From the NCBI GenBank assembly GCA_023382535.1, contig JAHDWA010000001.1, positions 372,001-436,000 on the forward strand: 64,000 nt of DNA. Direction: 5' to 3'. The stretch comes from Anaerolineae bacterium. Its GTDB lineage: Bacteria; Chloroflexota; Anaerolineae; 4572-78; J111. The position numbers and the translations under genes were made by a program. Each line of letters starts with the position of its first letter. The first letter of the stretch is position 1. The notes beneath the pieces are model-generated. The model made no database searches, had not been told where the DNA came from, and was given only the letters and a program-made list of their open reading frames with translations. Positions 41,558 through 50,489 of this stretch are shown here, one piece after another.

Positions 41558-43468
41558 ATGAAAGTAACCCTCCTGCTCATCCTCTCAACCTTATATTTAG
41601 CCGCCTGCCAACCGACGCCCGCTCCCCAATGGCGTTGGGAACGGGTTGAAGCCGGTTTACCTCGCCAGGCTATCGTGACCTCGGTCGCGGCTAACCCGTT
41701 AGACCCTAATCACCTGTGGGCCGGTTACTATGCGGCAGGCGGCCTGGCGACCAGCCTAGATGGTGGGCAAACCTGGACGCCCACCGTCGAGGGTCTGGGG
41801 GAAAACCCGGTGTTTAGCTTGTTAATCGTATCGCGAGGCAATGGGGTAGATGCGTGGGCCGCCACCCGCCAGGGCTTACGCCATAGCCTTGATGGTGGGG
41901 CCGGTTGGCAGTTGGATACAAAGGGGCTGCCCCATCAAGCGGTCTTTGCGCTGGCGGCCGATGCCACCGGGCGCATCTATGCCGGTCTGGATGATGGCGG
42001 AGTTTATACCCGGACCCCCGATGAACAGACGTGGCAGTCTCTTTCGACCGAGGAACCGCTGGCTTCAGCCGCCGTGCTCTCCTTGGCCGTATCATCGGAT
42101 GGGCAGCGACTCTACGCCGGCACCTCGGCCCGCGGCGTGTTTGCCAGCCGCGATGGCGGAAAGACATGGTCGGCGGAATTTCCTGGGGCCTATGTGCCCA
42201 ACCTGGCGCTGAACCCCAACGATCCGAAGCAGGTCATGGCGAGTTTAGGCCGGGAGTTGGCGCGGACCCGGGATGGCGGGCAGTCGTGGCAGACTCTGCC
42301 GGCGGCCTGGGTGCAAGCTGAGGTGGACTCGCTGCTGTGGCTGCCAGATGGGACGCTGGGAGTGGGCGCCAGTCAGGGCGGCCTCTATCGTAGTCTGGAT
42401 GGCGGCGATACCTGGATCGAAGGGCGGGCCGGTTTGGCCGGCCGAGGCGGGGTCCTGGACCTGGAAAGAGCGGAGGACGGGCAACTTTTGGCCGGGACAT
42501 GGGGCGGCGTTTACGGCAGCCGCGACGGGGGTGAGACCTGGCAAGAACTGGCCCCGTCTTTGGGTAGTCCGATGGCGCAGGTGCTGCTCAACAGGGCCGG
42601 CGAACTGCTGCTGGGCACGCAGGCGGGTTTGTTCCGCTGGCAGCCGGCGACGCGGAATTGGCTGGCACTGCCCACTGGTTTTCCGTCGGAGGGCGTCCAG
42701 GCGCTGGCCCTCGATCCGGCTAACCTGCAAGTCCTCTATGCCGGCACGTTGGCGGACGGTCTCTACCGCAGCGATGATGCCGGTCAGAGTTGGCAGCGTC
42801 TGCCCGCCTTGGGGGTGGGGATTCCGGGTTTGGCCATCGACCCGGCCGACAGCCAGCATTTGTACCTCTTGGCCGCCTGGGAACGGGTTTATGAAAGTCG
42901 CGATGGCGGCCAAACCTGGCAAGCCAATTGGAATGGGCTCGGCGAGACGCTGGAGACGGCCAGTATCGCCGTTGATGCGGCGACGAGCGGTGGTTCAACC
43001 GTCTATGTCGGGGCGGAGACCGGCCTTTATCGCAGCCAGAGGGGCCGGGATTGGGAACAGATCGCGCCCCTCTTAGCCGATCAGTCGGTGCTGGCGCTGC
43101 TGGTTCAGCCGCAGCCGTCCTTGATTGGGGGAAATTCAACACTCTACATCGGGGCGACGCGGGGGATCTATCGTAGTAACGATGGCGGCGCCAGCCTCCA
43201 ATCCTGCACCTCTGAGGCGCCGGGCTGGGGGTGTGGCCTGGAGCAGATCTCGGTCACCGTCTTGTTAGCCGATCCCGCTCGACCTCAGCGCCTCTATGCC
43301 GGAACCGCCTATCACGGGGTGTACCAGTCGTTCGATGGGGGTTACACCTGGCACTCTATTGGGCCGGCAGAGTTGAACGGCGATCTCATCGCGTCGCTGG
43401 CCTGGGGGCCGGAGGGTGAATTGTTTGTGGCGGTGGAGAGCGGGGTCTGGCGGGGCGTAGCGGAATGA
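41558..43468 (+). CDS. Lipoprotein with BNR/Asp-box beta-propeller repeats (Ycf48/sortilin-like), 636 aa
   Basis: The N-terminus is a lipoprotein signal ending LYLAACQ. The rest is a run of Asp-box repeats S-x-D-x-G-x-T-W: SLDGGQTWTP, SLDGGAGWQL, SRDGGKTWSA, TRDGGQSWQT, SLDGGDTWIE, SRDGGETWQE, SDDAGQSWQR, SRDGGQTWQA and SFDGGYTWHS. They would form one or two propellers like the Ycf48, Vps10 or sialidase-like folds. No sialidase catalytic Arg/Tyr triad is evident, so it is probably a binding scaffold on the cell surface. Its stop overlaps the start of the next gene, so the two are co-expressed. Confidence 0.87.
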   Translation: MKVTLLLILSTLYLAACQPTPAPQWRWERVEAGLPRQAIVTSVAANPLDPNHLWAGYYAAGGLATSLDGGQTWTPTVEGLGENPVFSLLIVSRGNGVDAWAATRQGLRHSLDGGAGWQLDTKGLPHQAVFALAADATGRIYAGLDDGGVYTRTPDEQTWQSLSTEEPLASAAVLSLAVSSDGQRLYAGTSARGVFASRDGGKTWSAEFPGAYVPNLALNPNDPKQVMASLGRELARTRDGGQSWQTLPAAWVQAEVDSLLWLPDGTLGVGASQGGLYRSLDGGDTWIEGRAGLAGRGGVLDLERAEDGQLLAGTWGGVYGSRDGGETWQELAPSLGSPMAQVLLNRAGELLLGTQAGLFRWQPATRNWLALPTGFPSEGVQALALDPANLQVLYAGTLADGLYRSDDAGQSWQRLPALGVGIPGLAIDPADSQHLYLLAAWERVYESRDGGQTWQANWNGLGETLETASIAVDAATSGGSTVYVGAETGLYRSQRGRDWEQIAPLLADQSVLALLVQPQPSLIGGNSTLYIGATRGIYRSNDGGASLQSCTSEAPGWGCGLEQISVTVLLADPARPQRLYAGTAYHGVYQSFDGGYTWHSIGPAELNGDLIASLAWGPEGELFVAVESGVWRGVAE

Positions 43469-45186
43469 GCAGACGAGCGGAGGGGCAAGGGGGCAGGGGA
43501 CTGCCGAGCGTGGAGCGCCTGGCGGAGGAGCAAGGGAGACCGGAAACATTCTCCAAACTCTCGATAAACCATACCCAACGCACGACGCATCAGTCCGAAG
43601 TCTCGCTTTGGGACATATCACGTTTCATCCATTACGTATCACCCTTCGGCACTCCCGTTGGTCGCAGGGCAAGCTGTTCCACGCTTCACCTGTTAATCCT
43701 TATCACCCTTTTGACCCTAATATCTTGTCGCACGAATACCACCACCTCTCCCCAGCTGGCGGTTCATACCATTCGCCCCGATGATCGGTCGCTGGCCATG
43801 GCTCAGGCTGCCGGATTCGATACGGTGGTCCAACTCTTTCCCTGGCGCGAAGTGGAGCCGACGCGGGATCAATTTCATTGGGAGATGACCGATCAGTTCG
43901 TGGCCGGGGCCGAGTATTACGGCCTGGATGTGGTCATCCGGCTCGACCAGCATCCGGCCTGGGCCAGCCAGGTTGACCTGGCGCTCAACGCGCCGCCGGA
44001 TGACCTGCAGGACTACTACAACTTTGTCTATCGGGTAGCCGGGCGGTATCGCGGGCGGGTCAAAGCTTACATCATCTGGAATGAGCCGAACCTGGCCGTT
44101 GAGTGGGGTGGGCAGCGCCCCGACCCAACAGCTTTTAGCGAGTTGCTGAAGAAGGGATATCAGGCCGTCAAAGCGGCTGATCCCGAGGCCCTGGTTGTTT
44201 CGGCCGGCCTGGCCCCGACCAACAGCAACGACGCGACGGCGATAGATGACCGGCTCTTTTTGGCCGCGATGTATCAGGCCGGGGCTGGGGCTTACTTCGA
44301 TGTGTTGGGGACTCATGCGTACAGTTTCGGGCAGGCCCCACATGTTTCCGAGAGCGACAGCAAGCATCCCGCGTTTCGCCGCCTGGCTGAGTTACGCCAG
44401 ATTATGGTCGCGCATGGCGACGCTGGCAAGCCGGTCTGGATCACCGAGATGGGCTGGACCACCGAGCCGCCGGCCGACCAGGTGGATATCGGGGTGAGCC
44501 TTGAGCAGCAGGCCGACTACCTGGTGGCAGCCCTGGAAATGATTCGCCGTGACTGGGCCTGGGTGAAATTGGTCACGATCTGGAATCTATCCCGGCCCCA
44601 GCCAGGCGATCCTTTTGGTGGCTACAGCCTGCTCGACGCCTCCGGCGAACCGCGCCCGGCTTACGCCGCCTGGCAGCAAGCTGCCGGTAGTCGCGCCGGG
44701 CGCGGTCTACCCACCCCGATTCAGATGACTCCACCTAACCAGGTGTCCATTCTGGCTCCCGATGCGCTCATCCACCTGGGCGACTCGGTTCTGCCGCCTC
44801 CCTGGTGGCCGCTCTATGGCGGACATAATCCCAGCCTGGCCTGGATCGGCGGCTTCTACCTGAGCGACCCTGGTTCGACCGATTGGACCCTCTCCCTCGA
44901 ACTGAGGCACCAAAACGAAGTGGGCAACACTATTCTGGTCAACGATGTCCCTCTCCCCATCAGTCTCCCTCAACAAGATTTCACCCGGCGCTGGCTGACG
45001 GTGCAATTCTCAGTACCAGCCTCGCGCCTGCGGCCCGGTTACAACGAAATAACCTTCACCAGCGTCCGCCTGCTGCCTGACGCGCAGCAGGATGGCTTTG
45101 TGTGGGATGATTTTGAAGTGCGGAATATCCGGTTGGTACGGGCAGGTGAAAACTTACCAGAAAGGACTTTCAATTCTGGGCAATGA
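43465..45186 (+). CDS. Secreted glycoside hydrolase of clan A type, 573 aa
   Basis: A (beta/alpha)8-barrel of the GH-A clan: the acid/base Glu is in YIIWNEPNLAVEW and the nucleophile Glu in VWITEMGWT, with FPWREVEPTRDQFHWEM as the early substrate-site strand. The C-terminal 150 residues look like a beta-sandwich carbohydrate-binding or jelly-roll domain. Secretion is indicated by LILITLLTLISCRT, a lipobox-like segment at about residues 78-92. The first 70 codons (MSRRAEGQGGRG and on) do not look like the family; the ATG overlaps the previous stop, but the real 5' end may have been replaced by repeat DNA. Closest to the GH5/GH39-like groups; the substrate is not determined. Confidence 0.85.
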   Translation: MSRRAEGQGGRGLPSVERLAEEQGRPETFSKLSINHTQRTTHQSEVSLWDISRFIHYVSPFGTPVGRRASCSTLHLLILITLLTLISCRTNTTTSPQLAVHTIRPDDRSLAMAQAAGFDTVVQLFPWREVEPTRDQFHWEMTDQFVAGAEYYGLDVVIRLDQHPAWASQVDLALNAPPDDLQDYYNFVYRVAGRYRGRVKAYIIWNEPNLAVEWGGQRPDPTAFSELLKKGYQAVKAADPEALVVSAGLAPTNSNDATAIDDRLFLAAMYQAGAGAYFDVLGTHAYSFGQAPHVSESDSKHPAFRRLAELRQIMVAHGDAGKPVWITEMGWTTEPPADQVDIGVSLEQQADYLVAALEMIRRDWAWVKLVTIWNLSRPQPGDPFGGYSLLDASGEPRPAYAAWQQAAGSRAGRGLPTPIQMTPPNQVSILAPDALIHLGDSVLPPPWWPLYGGHNPSLAWIGGFYLSDPGSTDWTLSLELRHQNEVGNTILVNDVPLPISLPQQDFTRRWLTVQFSVPASRLRPGYNEITFTSVRLLPDAQQDGFVWDDFEVRNIRLVRAGENLPERTFNSGQ

Positions 45187-45401
45187 TTATCTATGGAAAG
45201 TGATCATAAGTTATGGAAAACTTTAAAATGCGTTTGGTATTGCAACTGATCTGGCTTCTTAAGCCCGGCAGCTTACGTGATCAGGGAATAAAAAATACCC
45301 CTTTTGGTTGTCGAAAATCGCCCATCCTCGTGTAGTGCCCCCTGTTGAAAAGTTGTATCCTCTAAGAAAGACCCAAGCTTTTACCAAGACAGGAGTGTAA
45401 A
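45187..45401. other. Intergenic gap before the 135-aa gene
   Basis: These 215 bases have no gene. They contain AT-rich segments suitable for a promoter of the next gene, but no pattern that I would call. Confidence 0.4.
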
Positions 45402-45809
45402 ATGACAAAGCAACCCTTACCTTCGCCCAATGATATGACCACCCCCATCCATTACGGCAACCTGGACTACAGCAATCCCCACCAACAAGTCGTCCATCCC
45501 CGCTGGGCCGGTGGGGAAGTCGTTTGGTCAATCCCCTGCGGGCCAGTGGCTGTCTCTCCCGCCGAAACAAACATCGCCGATGAATACATTGTGGTCTATT
45601 CAATGGGCGGCGACAAGGGCAAACCGGAGAAAGTCAAGGGACAGTACACGATCTACGACACCAAGCCCGGCGATCCTGGTTACAGTCCCTTATGGCGGCA
45701 CAACTATGTGATTGTGCCCCGTGATTACCAGGCGCAGAGTTTGCGTTCAAAAGACGATGTGTTGCGGAGTGGCTACCAACTTATCGAGACCGAGAAGATC
45801 ACGAATTGA
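45402..45809 (+). CDS. Conserved protein of unknown function, 135 aa
   Basis: A soluble protein with no signal peptide. Notable stretches are VVHPRWAGGEVVWSIPCGPV, ADEYIVVYSMGG and DPGYSPLWRHNYVIVPRDY, and the end DVLRSGYQLIETEKI. I do not recognise its family; the pattern of Trp, Tyr and one Cys suggests a small beta-rich domain, and similar proteins in other bacteria sit near copper oxidases, but this is only an impression. ATG 45402 follows ACAGGAGTG. Ferritin follows after 63 bases on the same strand, so they may be co-expressed. Confidence 0.65.
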   Translation: MTKQPLPSPNDMTTPIHYGNLDYSNPHQQVVHPRWAGGEVVWSIPCGPVAVSPAETNIADEYIVVYSMGGDKGKPEKVKGQYTIYDTKPGDPGYSPLWRHNYVIVPRDYQAQSLRSKDDVLRSGYQLIETEKITN

Positions 45810-45872
45810 CCGGTCTTATGAGTCAGACTGGCGTGACCAGTTTATCATTAGAAACCTGAAAAGGAGTCAAAA

Positions 45873-46376
45873 ATGTTATTGAAACAAAATGTCGTGGATG
45901 CCCTGAATAAGCAAGTTGTCGAAGAATTTAGCGCCGAAGGGCAGTACATTGCCATCGCCCTTCATTTCGATGGTGAAACCCTGCCGGAACTCTGCCAATA
46001 TTTCCATGCTCAGGCCAAAGAAGAGCACATGCACGCCATGAAGATTCTGCAATATCTTCGCGATGCTGGCGGCCAACCCCTTGTTCCGGCGACGAAAGAA
46101 CCCAAGAATCATTTTGAAACCGCCCAGGAAGCGGTGGAGTTAGCCCTGAACCAGGAGCTAAAAGTAACCGACCAGATCAACCGCCTGGTTGACCTGGCTC
46201 AGAAAGAAAATGACCACCTGACCCGTGAATTTTTGCAGTGGTTTGTCATGGAGCAGTTGGAAGAGGTCACGACCATGACCGATTTGCTCAAGGTGGTCAA
46301 GCGAACGGGCGAAAACAACCTGCTGCTGGTCGAAGATCATCTGTATCGTAACCCCCGCGCGGATGCCGAGGGGTAG
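45873..46376 (+). CDS. Ferritin (non-haem iron storage), 167 aa
   Basis: A four-helix ferritin with ferroxidase ligands: Glu in QVVEEFSAEGQYIAIALHF, Glu-x-x-His in AQAKEEHMHAMKI, and Glu in FLQWFVMEQLEEV. The length and single long chain match bacterial Ftn rather than Dps or bacterioferritin (no haem Met at the interface is evident). It oxidises and stores iron in the cytoplasm. ATG 45873 follows AAAAGGAG. The last 17 codons recur as a relic at 37014-37064. The gene converges with lgt. Confidence 0.92.
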   Translation: MLLKQNVVDALNKQVVEEFSAEGQYIAIALHFDGETLPELCQYFHAQAKEEHMHAMKILQYLRDAGGQPLVPATKEPKNHFETAQEAVELALNQELKVTDQINRLVDLAQKENDHLTREFLQWFVMEQLEEVTTMTDLLKVVKRTGENNLLLVEDHLYRNPRADAEG

Positions 46377-46389
46377 GCTACTGCGGTTC

Positions 46390-47181
46390 CTAAGTCGCAA
46401 GGCGAACGACCTTGTGTCTGCGCAGCAGATACACCAGCCACGGGAGCCCAATGATGAGCGCAGCCAAGCTGATCAGTTGGGCCTGGTTGAGACCAAGCGC
46501 GATGATTTCGTAAGAACTCCAGAAGGTGATGAGGAAACGCAGGCTGGAATAGAGCAAGAGATAGATGAGAAAGAGGGCGCCATCCGGCAGCTTTTTGTCT
46601 CGCCACCGCCAAAGCACGGCGAAGATAAACAGGTTCATGATAATTTCGTAGACCTGGGTTGGAGTGTAATAAACTCCCAACTGGGGGACCATCGCGCCGG
46701 GATTGGTGTAGGCCAAGCCAAAGGGGCCGCTCGTAGGTTTGCCCACTGCGTCACCGGTGATGATGCAGGCCACGCGCCCAATGGCCTGGGCCAGAACCAG
46801 GCCGGGGGCAACGGCATCCAGCAGGCGCGGGAGTCGCCAGCGCCGCTGCCGGGCCAGAATGATGCCGGCGATCAGGCCGCCGATCACACCGCCCCAGATG
46901 GCCAGGCCGCCCTCCCAGAGGTACAGGGCGCGAACAGGGTTAGCGGCATACTCGTGCGACCAGTGGTCCAGCACGTGGAAGAGCCGCGCGCCGAGCAGTC
47001 CACCAGGGACGATCCACATCGCGGCGTCGTAGATGTCCTCTTTCTTGAAGCCTTTGCGCTCGGCCTCGCGCGCTGCCAGCCACACGCCGACAATGACAGC
47101 GGTGGCGACGATGAGGCCATACCAGCGGATCATCAAGTGGCCGATGCTGAAAATAACAGGATCAATGCTAATTGTAATCAT
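46390..47181 (-). CDS. lgt: Prolipoprotein diacylglyceryl transferase, 263 aa
   Basis: Seven hydrophobic segments; the Lgt signature GRVACIITGDAVGKPTSGPF (about residues 136-155) contains the essential Arg of the GRxxNFxNxE-type motif, with ALYLWEGGLAIWGGVIGGLI and FRVLITFW-like RFLITFW regions also in place. Lgt transfers diacylglycerol to the lipobox cysteine of exported pre-lipoproteins, so it serves the many lipoproteins in this window. It converges with ferritin. The length is normal. Confidence 0.92.
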   Translation of the reverse strand: MITISIDPVIFSIGHLMIRWYGLIVATAVIVGVWLAAREAERKGFKKEDIYDAAMWIVPGGLLGARLFHVLDHWSHEYAANPVRALYLWEGGLAIWGGVIGGLIAGIILARQRRWRLPRLLDAVAPGLVLAQAIGRVACIITGDAVGKPTSGPFGLAYTNPGAMVPQLGVYYTPTQVYEIIMNLFIFAVLWRWRDKKLPDGALFLIYLLLYSSLRFLITFWSSYEIIALGLNQAQLISLAALIIGLPWLVYLLRRHKVVRLAT

Positions 47182-47196
47182 TCTCTTAACCTTCCC

Positions 47197-47240
47197 AAAA
47201 GAAATTGCCGGGGCGGTCGGCTTTGGCTCAACCGCCCCGG
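47197..47240 (-). terminator. Rho-independent terminator after the YHS gene
   Basis: CCGGGGCGGT (47208-47217) pairs with ACCGCCCCGG (47231-47240). On the minus strand the stem is followed by CAATTTCTTTT. It lies between the YHS and lgt genes. Confidence 0.75.
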
Positions 47241-47255
47241 GGCGAGCTAACCGAC

Positions 47256-47429
47256 CTAATGCTGATGGCCGCTGTGCGCTTGCGCCTTGCCGACGTACTT
47301 TTGTGGCTCTTTATCAAATGCTCTCTTGCAACCGACTGAGCAGAAGTAGTACGTCTGCCCCTGGTACTCGGATTTACCGGCGGCGGTCTTCTCGTCCACT
47401 TCCATGCCACAGACAGGGTCTTTGACCAT
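47256..47429 (-). CDS. YHS-domain protein, 57 aa
   Basis: The whole protein is one YHS domain: [40 protein letters not shown], ending in a His-rich tail (HSGHQH). The three Cys and the His tail suggest copper or other soft-metal binding. It closely resembles the YHS head of the CopA at 17250-19904, so it may feed or buffer such a pump. ATG 47429 has GGAGGTGTGAGACA upstream; earlier starts lack a site. Confidence 0.9.
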   Translation of the reverse strand: MVKDPVCGMEVDEKTAAGKSEYQGQTYYFCSVGCKRAFDKEPQKYVGKAQAHSGHQH

Positions 47430-47445
47430 TGTCTCACACCTCCTT

Positions 47446-47655
47446 TCATTGAAAGAATACGGCATACACCAGCACGCCCACGCCAAGCGTAGCCAATAAC
47501 ACCAGCAGAATCGCTTGCCCGATGGGATTGCTCACCATCATAGCCATCCCGTGCATTGGGCCCATTGTCATCGCCCCACCCGTGAAAAATAGATCGAGGA
47601 TGACCAGCGTGACAGCGATGCCGATGCCGATCAACAATATTGTACCGATGTCCAT
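47446..47655 (-). CDS. Small Met-rich membrane protein, 69 aa
   Basis: Two helices (ILLIGIGIAVTLVILDLFF and GQAILLVLLATLGVGVLVYA) separated by a Met/Gly/His-rich loop (GGAMTMGPMHGMAMMV). Methionine clusters of this kind bind copper(I). It lies upstream of the YHS gene on the same strand, so a joint copper function is likely. I know of no named family. Confidence 0.7.
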   Translation of the reverse strand: MDIGTILLIGIGIAVTLVILDLFFTGGAMTMGPMHGMAMMVSNPIGQAILLVLLATLGVGVLVYAVFFQ

Positions 47656-47675
47656 CAGTTTCGCCTATTGAGACC

Positions 47676-48311
47676 TCAGTTCAGACTATTGGCCAGATAA
47701 ATGACGGCCTCACCTGAAAGCAAGTTAGCGTCTGCCCAGTCCGATTGGGTAGTGTCCATCGTGCCGATCAGTAACAAGTTGGGTGGATAGGGAATGGGTT
47801 GGGTCAGGTGGACACCCGGTAAGCGTATCAGTTGACCGTGTTGGAGTTGCAACGCTATTTCGGAGAAAAAGCTGATCACCTCAGCCGGACTGATACGGGT
47901 CAGACAGGCAATATAGACGCGCTGCGCATTTTCCGGCTGGAGGGCCTCTTCGACCATGGCCAGGATTTTGGCGCTGTTGAACCGGGTTTGCGCCTGAGTA
48001 AAGAAGCCCACATCACCGCTTCGCCCGGCCCACCAGGCGTGACCCACCATCATCTGGCATTGCAGTGGATCGCCGCCGGTCAATACTTGTGCCAGACTTT
48101 GAACCAGGGCAATTTTGCCGCTCTGCGGTGGGCCGGCCAGGATAACTAGACGTCTGGCCTGTAAGGTGAGGTAAAAGTGGGTAATCAAGCGTGGATCCGC
48201 CCGGACGCCCGCTGTAGCGGCTACCTGGATCAAGCGGGTAATGATGTCGCTGCCACTATCGAGCTGGGCGTGGTAATGACCAGGAAGTAATAGATTTGGA
48301 GTGGTGGTCAT
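47676..48311 (-). CDS. P-loop NTPase of AAA/McrB-like type, 211 aa
   Basis: The P-loop LAGPPQSGKIALVQSL (about residues 55-70) and a sensor-type strand LLLIGTMDTTQSDWADANLL resemble the McrB/MoxR AAA group, where the latter part reads GTMN. The Walker B acidic pair is not in its usual place (RVYIACLTRISPAEV), so hydrolysis is doubtful. No nuclease partner is nearby. ATG 48311 overlaps the stop of the preceding small membrane gene by four bases, so the two are coupled. Function unknown. Confidence 0.6.
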   Translation of the reverse strand: MTTTPNLLLPGHYHAQLDSGSDIITRLIQVAATAGVRADPRLITHFYLTLQARRLVILAGPPQSGKIALVQSLAQVLTGGDPLQCQMMVGHAWWAGRSGDVGFFTQAQTRFNSAKILAMVEEALQPENAQRVYIACLTRISPAEVISFFSEIALQLQHGQLIRLPGVHLTQPIPYPPNLLLIGTMDTTQSDWADANLLSGEAVIYLANSLN

Positions 48312-48523
48312 CGTAACGAGTCCCGGCCCGTGAAAACTTTCCAGCCGCAAATGCCCCAGCAGATAGCCATCATCACCAGGAACAGGATGAAGGCCACGAC
48401 AGCAGCCACCTTCAACCCAAAGAAGGGGATGACGAAGAGCGCTACCAGCGGCAGACAGCACAACCACAGCATCAGCGTCAGGGCCATTTCCTCCGAGTGA
48501 ATCCTTCGCAGTTGCTTAAACAT
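48308..48523 (-). CDS. Small membrane protein, 71 aa
   Basis: Two helices (LTLMLWLCCLPLVALFVIPF and AAVVAFILFLVMMAICWGIC) after a basic N-terminus (MFKQLRRIHSEEM). Both helices contain Cys residues. It sits between another small membrane protein and the P-loop protein, coupled to the latter. No known family is evident. Confidence 0.65.
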   Translation of the reverse strand: MFKQLRRIHSEEMALTLMLWLCCLPLVALFVIPFFGLKVAAVVAFILFLVMMAICWGICGWKVFTGRDSLR

Positions 48524-48537
48524 CTTGCCTCCCCAAG

Positions 48538-48759
48538 CTACTTGCCTCGAAGCTGGCGCTTGACCCGCGCCGTGACAATGGGCATGGTCACAATCATACT
48601 CAGCAGCCAGACCCAGACCGTCCCGCCCATCCGGGCCACCAGCGGATAGTCGCCCAGGCTGGCGGCCAGCCAGAAGAGCAGGGCCACACCCAGCGCAATT
48701 GGCAGATAAATTAAGGCGCTTTTTTGCGCTACTTCTCGCTCGACTTGTTCGTGTTCCAT
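48538..48759 (-). CDS. Small membrane protein, 73 aa
   Basis: A charged start (MEHEQVEREVAQKS) precedes two helices (ALIYLPIALGVALLFWLAAS and MGGTVWVWLLSMIVTMPIVT) and a basic end (RVKRQLRGK). ATG 48759 is preceded by GGAGGAATCTG; the longer reading to 48813 is the shadow of the hairpin. It follows the multicopper oxidase gene past a strong hairpin. Confidence 0.7.
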   Translation of the reverse strand: MEHEQVEREVAQKSALIYLPIALGVALLFWLAASLGDYPLVARMGGTVWVWLLSMIVTMPIVTARVKRQLRGK

Positions 48760-48776
48760 CAGATTCCTCCGGTTAA

Positions 48777-48810
48777 AGCCGGGGCAGGCTGGAGTCAGCC
48801 TGCCCCGGCT
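48777..48810 (-). terminator. Strong 15-bp hairpin after the multicopper oxidase gene
   Basis: AGCCGGGGCAGGCTG (48777-48791), loop GAGT, CAGCCTGCCCCGGCT (48796-48810): a perfect stem. On the minus strand it is followed only by TTTAACC, so it may end most, but not all, transcripts. Confidence 0.65.
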
Positions 48811-48821
48811 CAAGCAATAGC

Positions 48822-50021
48822 TTATGCTTCAACGTTGATGACGTAAATCAGGCCGCCCGGTTCGACATTGTTGTTGGTGACGTGATGCAGGACGTGACAA
48901 TGGAAAACCCAGGTGCCGGGATTGGTGGCCGTAAACTCGATGTCGTAACGCTCACCGGGGTTGACGGCAAGCGTGTCCCTGGTCAGTTGGGCTGCTTCGG
49001 GCACAGGGTAGCCGTCCACCGCCACGACTTTGAAGGATGCTCCGTGCAGGTGCATGGGGTGGGTGAACTGCCCAATGCCGGCCAACCTCAAGCGCACGAC
49101 ATCGCCCTTTTTGACCGTAATACTCTGGGTCTCCGGGAAGGACTTGCCGTTGATGGTGAAATAGTTGGGTTCGGCCCCGGCCATGGGCATGGTCGGATAG
49201 GTCTCGCCATCCGGGCCAATGGTCCACTCACTCAACATCAACATCTCATCCACGTCCGGCTGCTCGTGCTCCGGACTCTTGGGATCAATGATGAAGGGCG
49301 CATACAGGCCGAGCATAATCTGCTCATCCGTATTGACGTGCGAGTGGTACATAAACGTGCCAGCGGGCGCAGCCGTGAACTCGTAGGTGAAGGTCTCGCC
49401 GGGTTCAATCGCCTTTTGGGTGAAGGGCGGTACCCCATCCATCTCATTGGGCACCGGCAGGCCGTGCCAGTGAATGCTGGTGGCGTCGGGCAGCTCGTTT
49501 TTGAGGGTAATCCGCACCTGGTCGCCTTCGGTCACCCGGATCATGGGGCCGGGCACGGTGCCGTTGTAGGTCCAGGCGGTGACGTAAACATCCTTGAGGA
49601 TCGGCCAGCGGACAGGCCGGGCAGTCAGTTCAAAGACTTTGACCTCCCCATCCTGAGTATAGGCCAGCGGTTGGCCGCCCAAAGTTTCCGTGGCCAGGGG
49701 TACACCCTCGCTGGATACCGGGCCTTCCATCTTCATCACGCCCATGCCCTCACCCGTGTCCGCGTCTGCGCCGGGCATCTCGGTGGGGGTTATTGCGCCA
49801 GGCGTGGCCGTGAGCGCCGCCGTAGGCCGCATCATGCCGTCGTTCATCGCGTCTTTCTTAGCGTTGCCCGTGTTGCTACTGTCGCTCATGTCCATCCCAG
49901 GCATATTCGGATCCATCGTAGGTGCGGGCGTTGCCGGTGGTGTGGCCGCCGCCGCACCGCTGCAGGCCGAGACTAGCAAGGCCAATCCAATAATAATTGA
50001 AAAGATATTGAAGCGTTTCAT
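48822..50021 (-). CDS. Multicopper oxidase lipoprotein with Met-rich leader, 399 aa
   Basis: A lipoprotein signal (LALLVSACSG) is followed by a linker rich in Met, Pro and Asp (MDPNMPGMDMSD and similar, to about residue 105). Two cupredoxin domains carry the copper motifs: TSIHWHGLPVPNEMDG and TFMYHSHV in the first, FTHPMHLHGASF and FHCHVLHH in the last. These supply the type 2/3 and type 1 ligands. The mature length (about 290 aa after the linker) fits two-domain oxidases. It likely oxidises Cu(I) or phenols outside the membrane. A SHOCT protein and CopA lie upstream in the same direction. The residue after HCHVLHH is Val rather than the usual Met, implying a high-potential type 1 site. Confidence 0.92.
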   Translation of the reverse strand: MKRFNIFSIIIGLALLVSACSGAAAATPPATPAPTMDPNMPGMDMSDSSNTGNAKKDAMNDGMMRPTAALTATPGAITPTEMPGADADTGEGMGVMKMEGPVSSEGVPLATETLGGQPLAYTQDGEVKVFELTARPVRWPILKDVYVTAWTYNGTVPGPMIRVTEGDQVRITLKNELPDATSIHWHGLPVPNEMDGVPPFTQKAIEPGETFTYEFTAAPAGTFMYHSHVNTDEQIMLGLYAPFIIDPKSPEHEQPDVDEMLMLSEWTIGPDGETYPTMPMAGAEPNYFTINGKSFPETQSITVKKGDVVRLRLAGIGQFTHPMHLHGASFKVVAVDGYPVPEAAQLTRDTLAVNPGERYDIEFTATNPGTWVFHCHVLHHVTNNNVEPGGLIYVINVEA

Positions 50022-50089
50022 GATAGTTAGAGTAACTCCTTTAAGTAAAGTTAATGGTTACGAAATGGACCGCATCAGATATAGGATAT

Positions 50090-50461
50090 TTAGCGTTCCA
50101 GTTCCTGACGCATTCGCTCGTACTCTTCCTGGGTAATCCCGCCGGCCGCATAGCGGCGCCGCAGCACGAGGATGGCTAACTCCCTACCCGCACCACCTGA
50201 GGGAGTGACCATCCCACCCAGCCAGCGAGTCAGAAGGACTGTGCCAATAATCAGCGCGCTCCAGAAGGCAAGCATTATCAGCCAGCCGGACACCATCACC
50301 AGGCCCCAAGTCCAGCCACCCGTCCTGAGAGGCAGGCTGTATAGGCCAAAGCCCCAAATCACACCCGGCCCCATGATACCACCCAATAACAACGGGCCGA
50401 TCAAGGTTATCAGAAGTAGCACGCCGAGAACGATCAAAAGTCGGCGATGGGTGGTGTTCAT
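50090..50461 (-). CDS. SHOCT-domain membrane protein, 123 aa
   Basis: Two or three helices (LLIVLGVLLLITLIGPLLLG; TWGLVMVSGWLIMLAFWSAL) are followed by a C-terminal SHOCT motif (LAILVLRRRYAAGGITQEEY, ERMRQELER). SHOCT ends are oligomerisation modules common in small membrane proteins next to copper ATPases. ATG 50461 is preceded by GGGGAGAACTCC. It directly follows copA in the CsoR operon. Confidence 0.85.
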   Translation of the reverse strand: MNTTHRRLLIVLGVLLLITLIGPLLLGGIMGPGVIWGFGLYSLPLRTGGWTWGLVMVSGWLIMLAFWSALIIGTVLLTRWLGGMVTPSGGAGRELAILVLRRRYAAGGITQEEYERMRQELER

Positions 50462-50489
50462 GGAGTTCTCCCCTTTCCCGATAATGAAG

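Noticed and set aside
46363..47250. 295-codon plus-strand open frame
   Set aside because: Antisense to lgt and of shadow-like composition.
48882..49976. 364-codon plus-strand open frame
   Set aside because: Antisense to the multicopper oxidase gene, which has clear copper motifs; the shadow has no recognisable fold.
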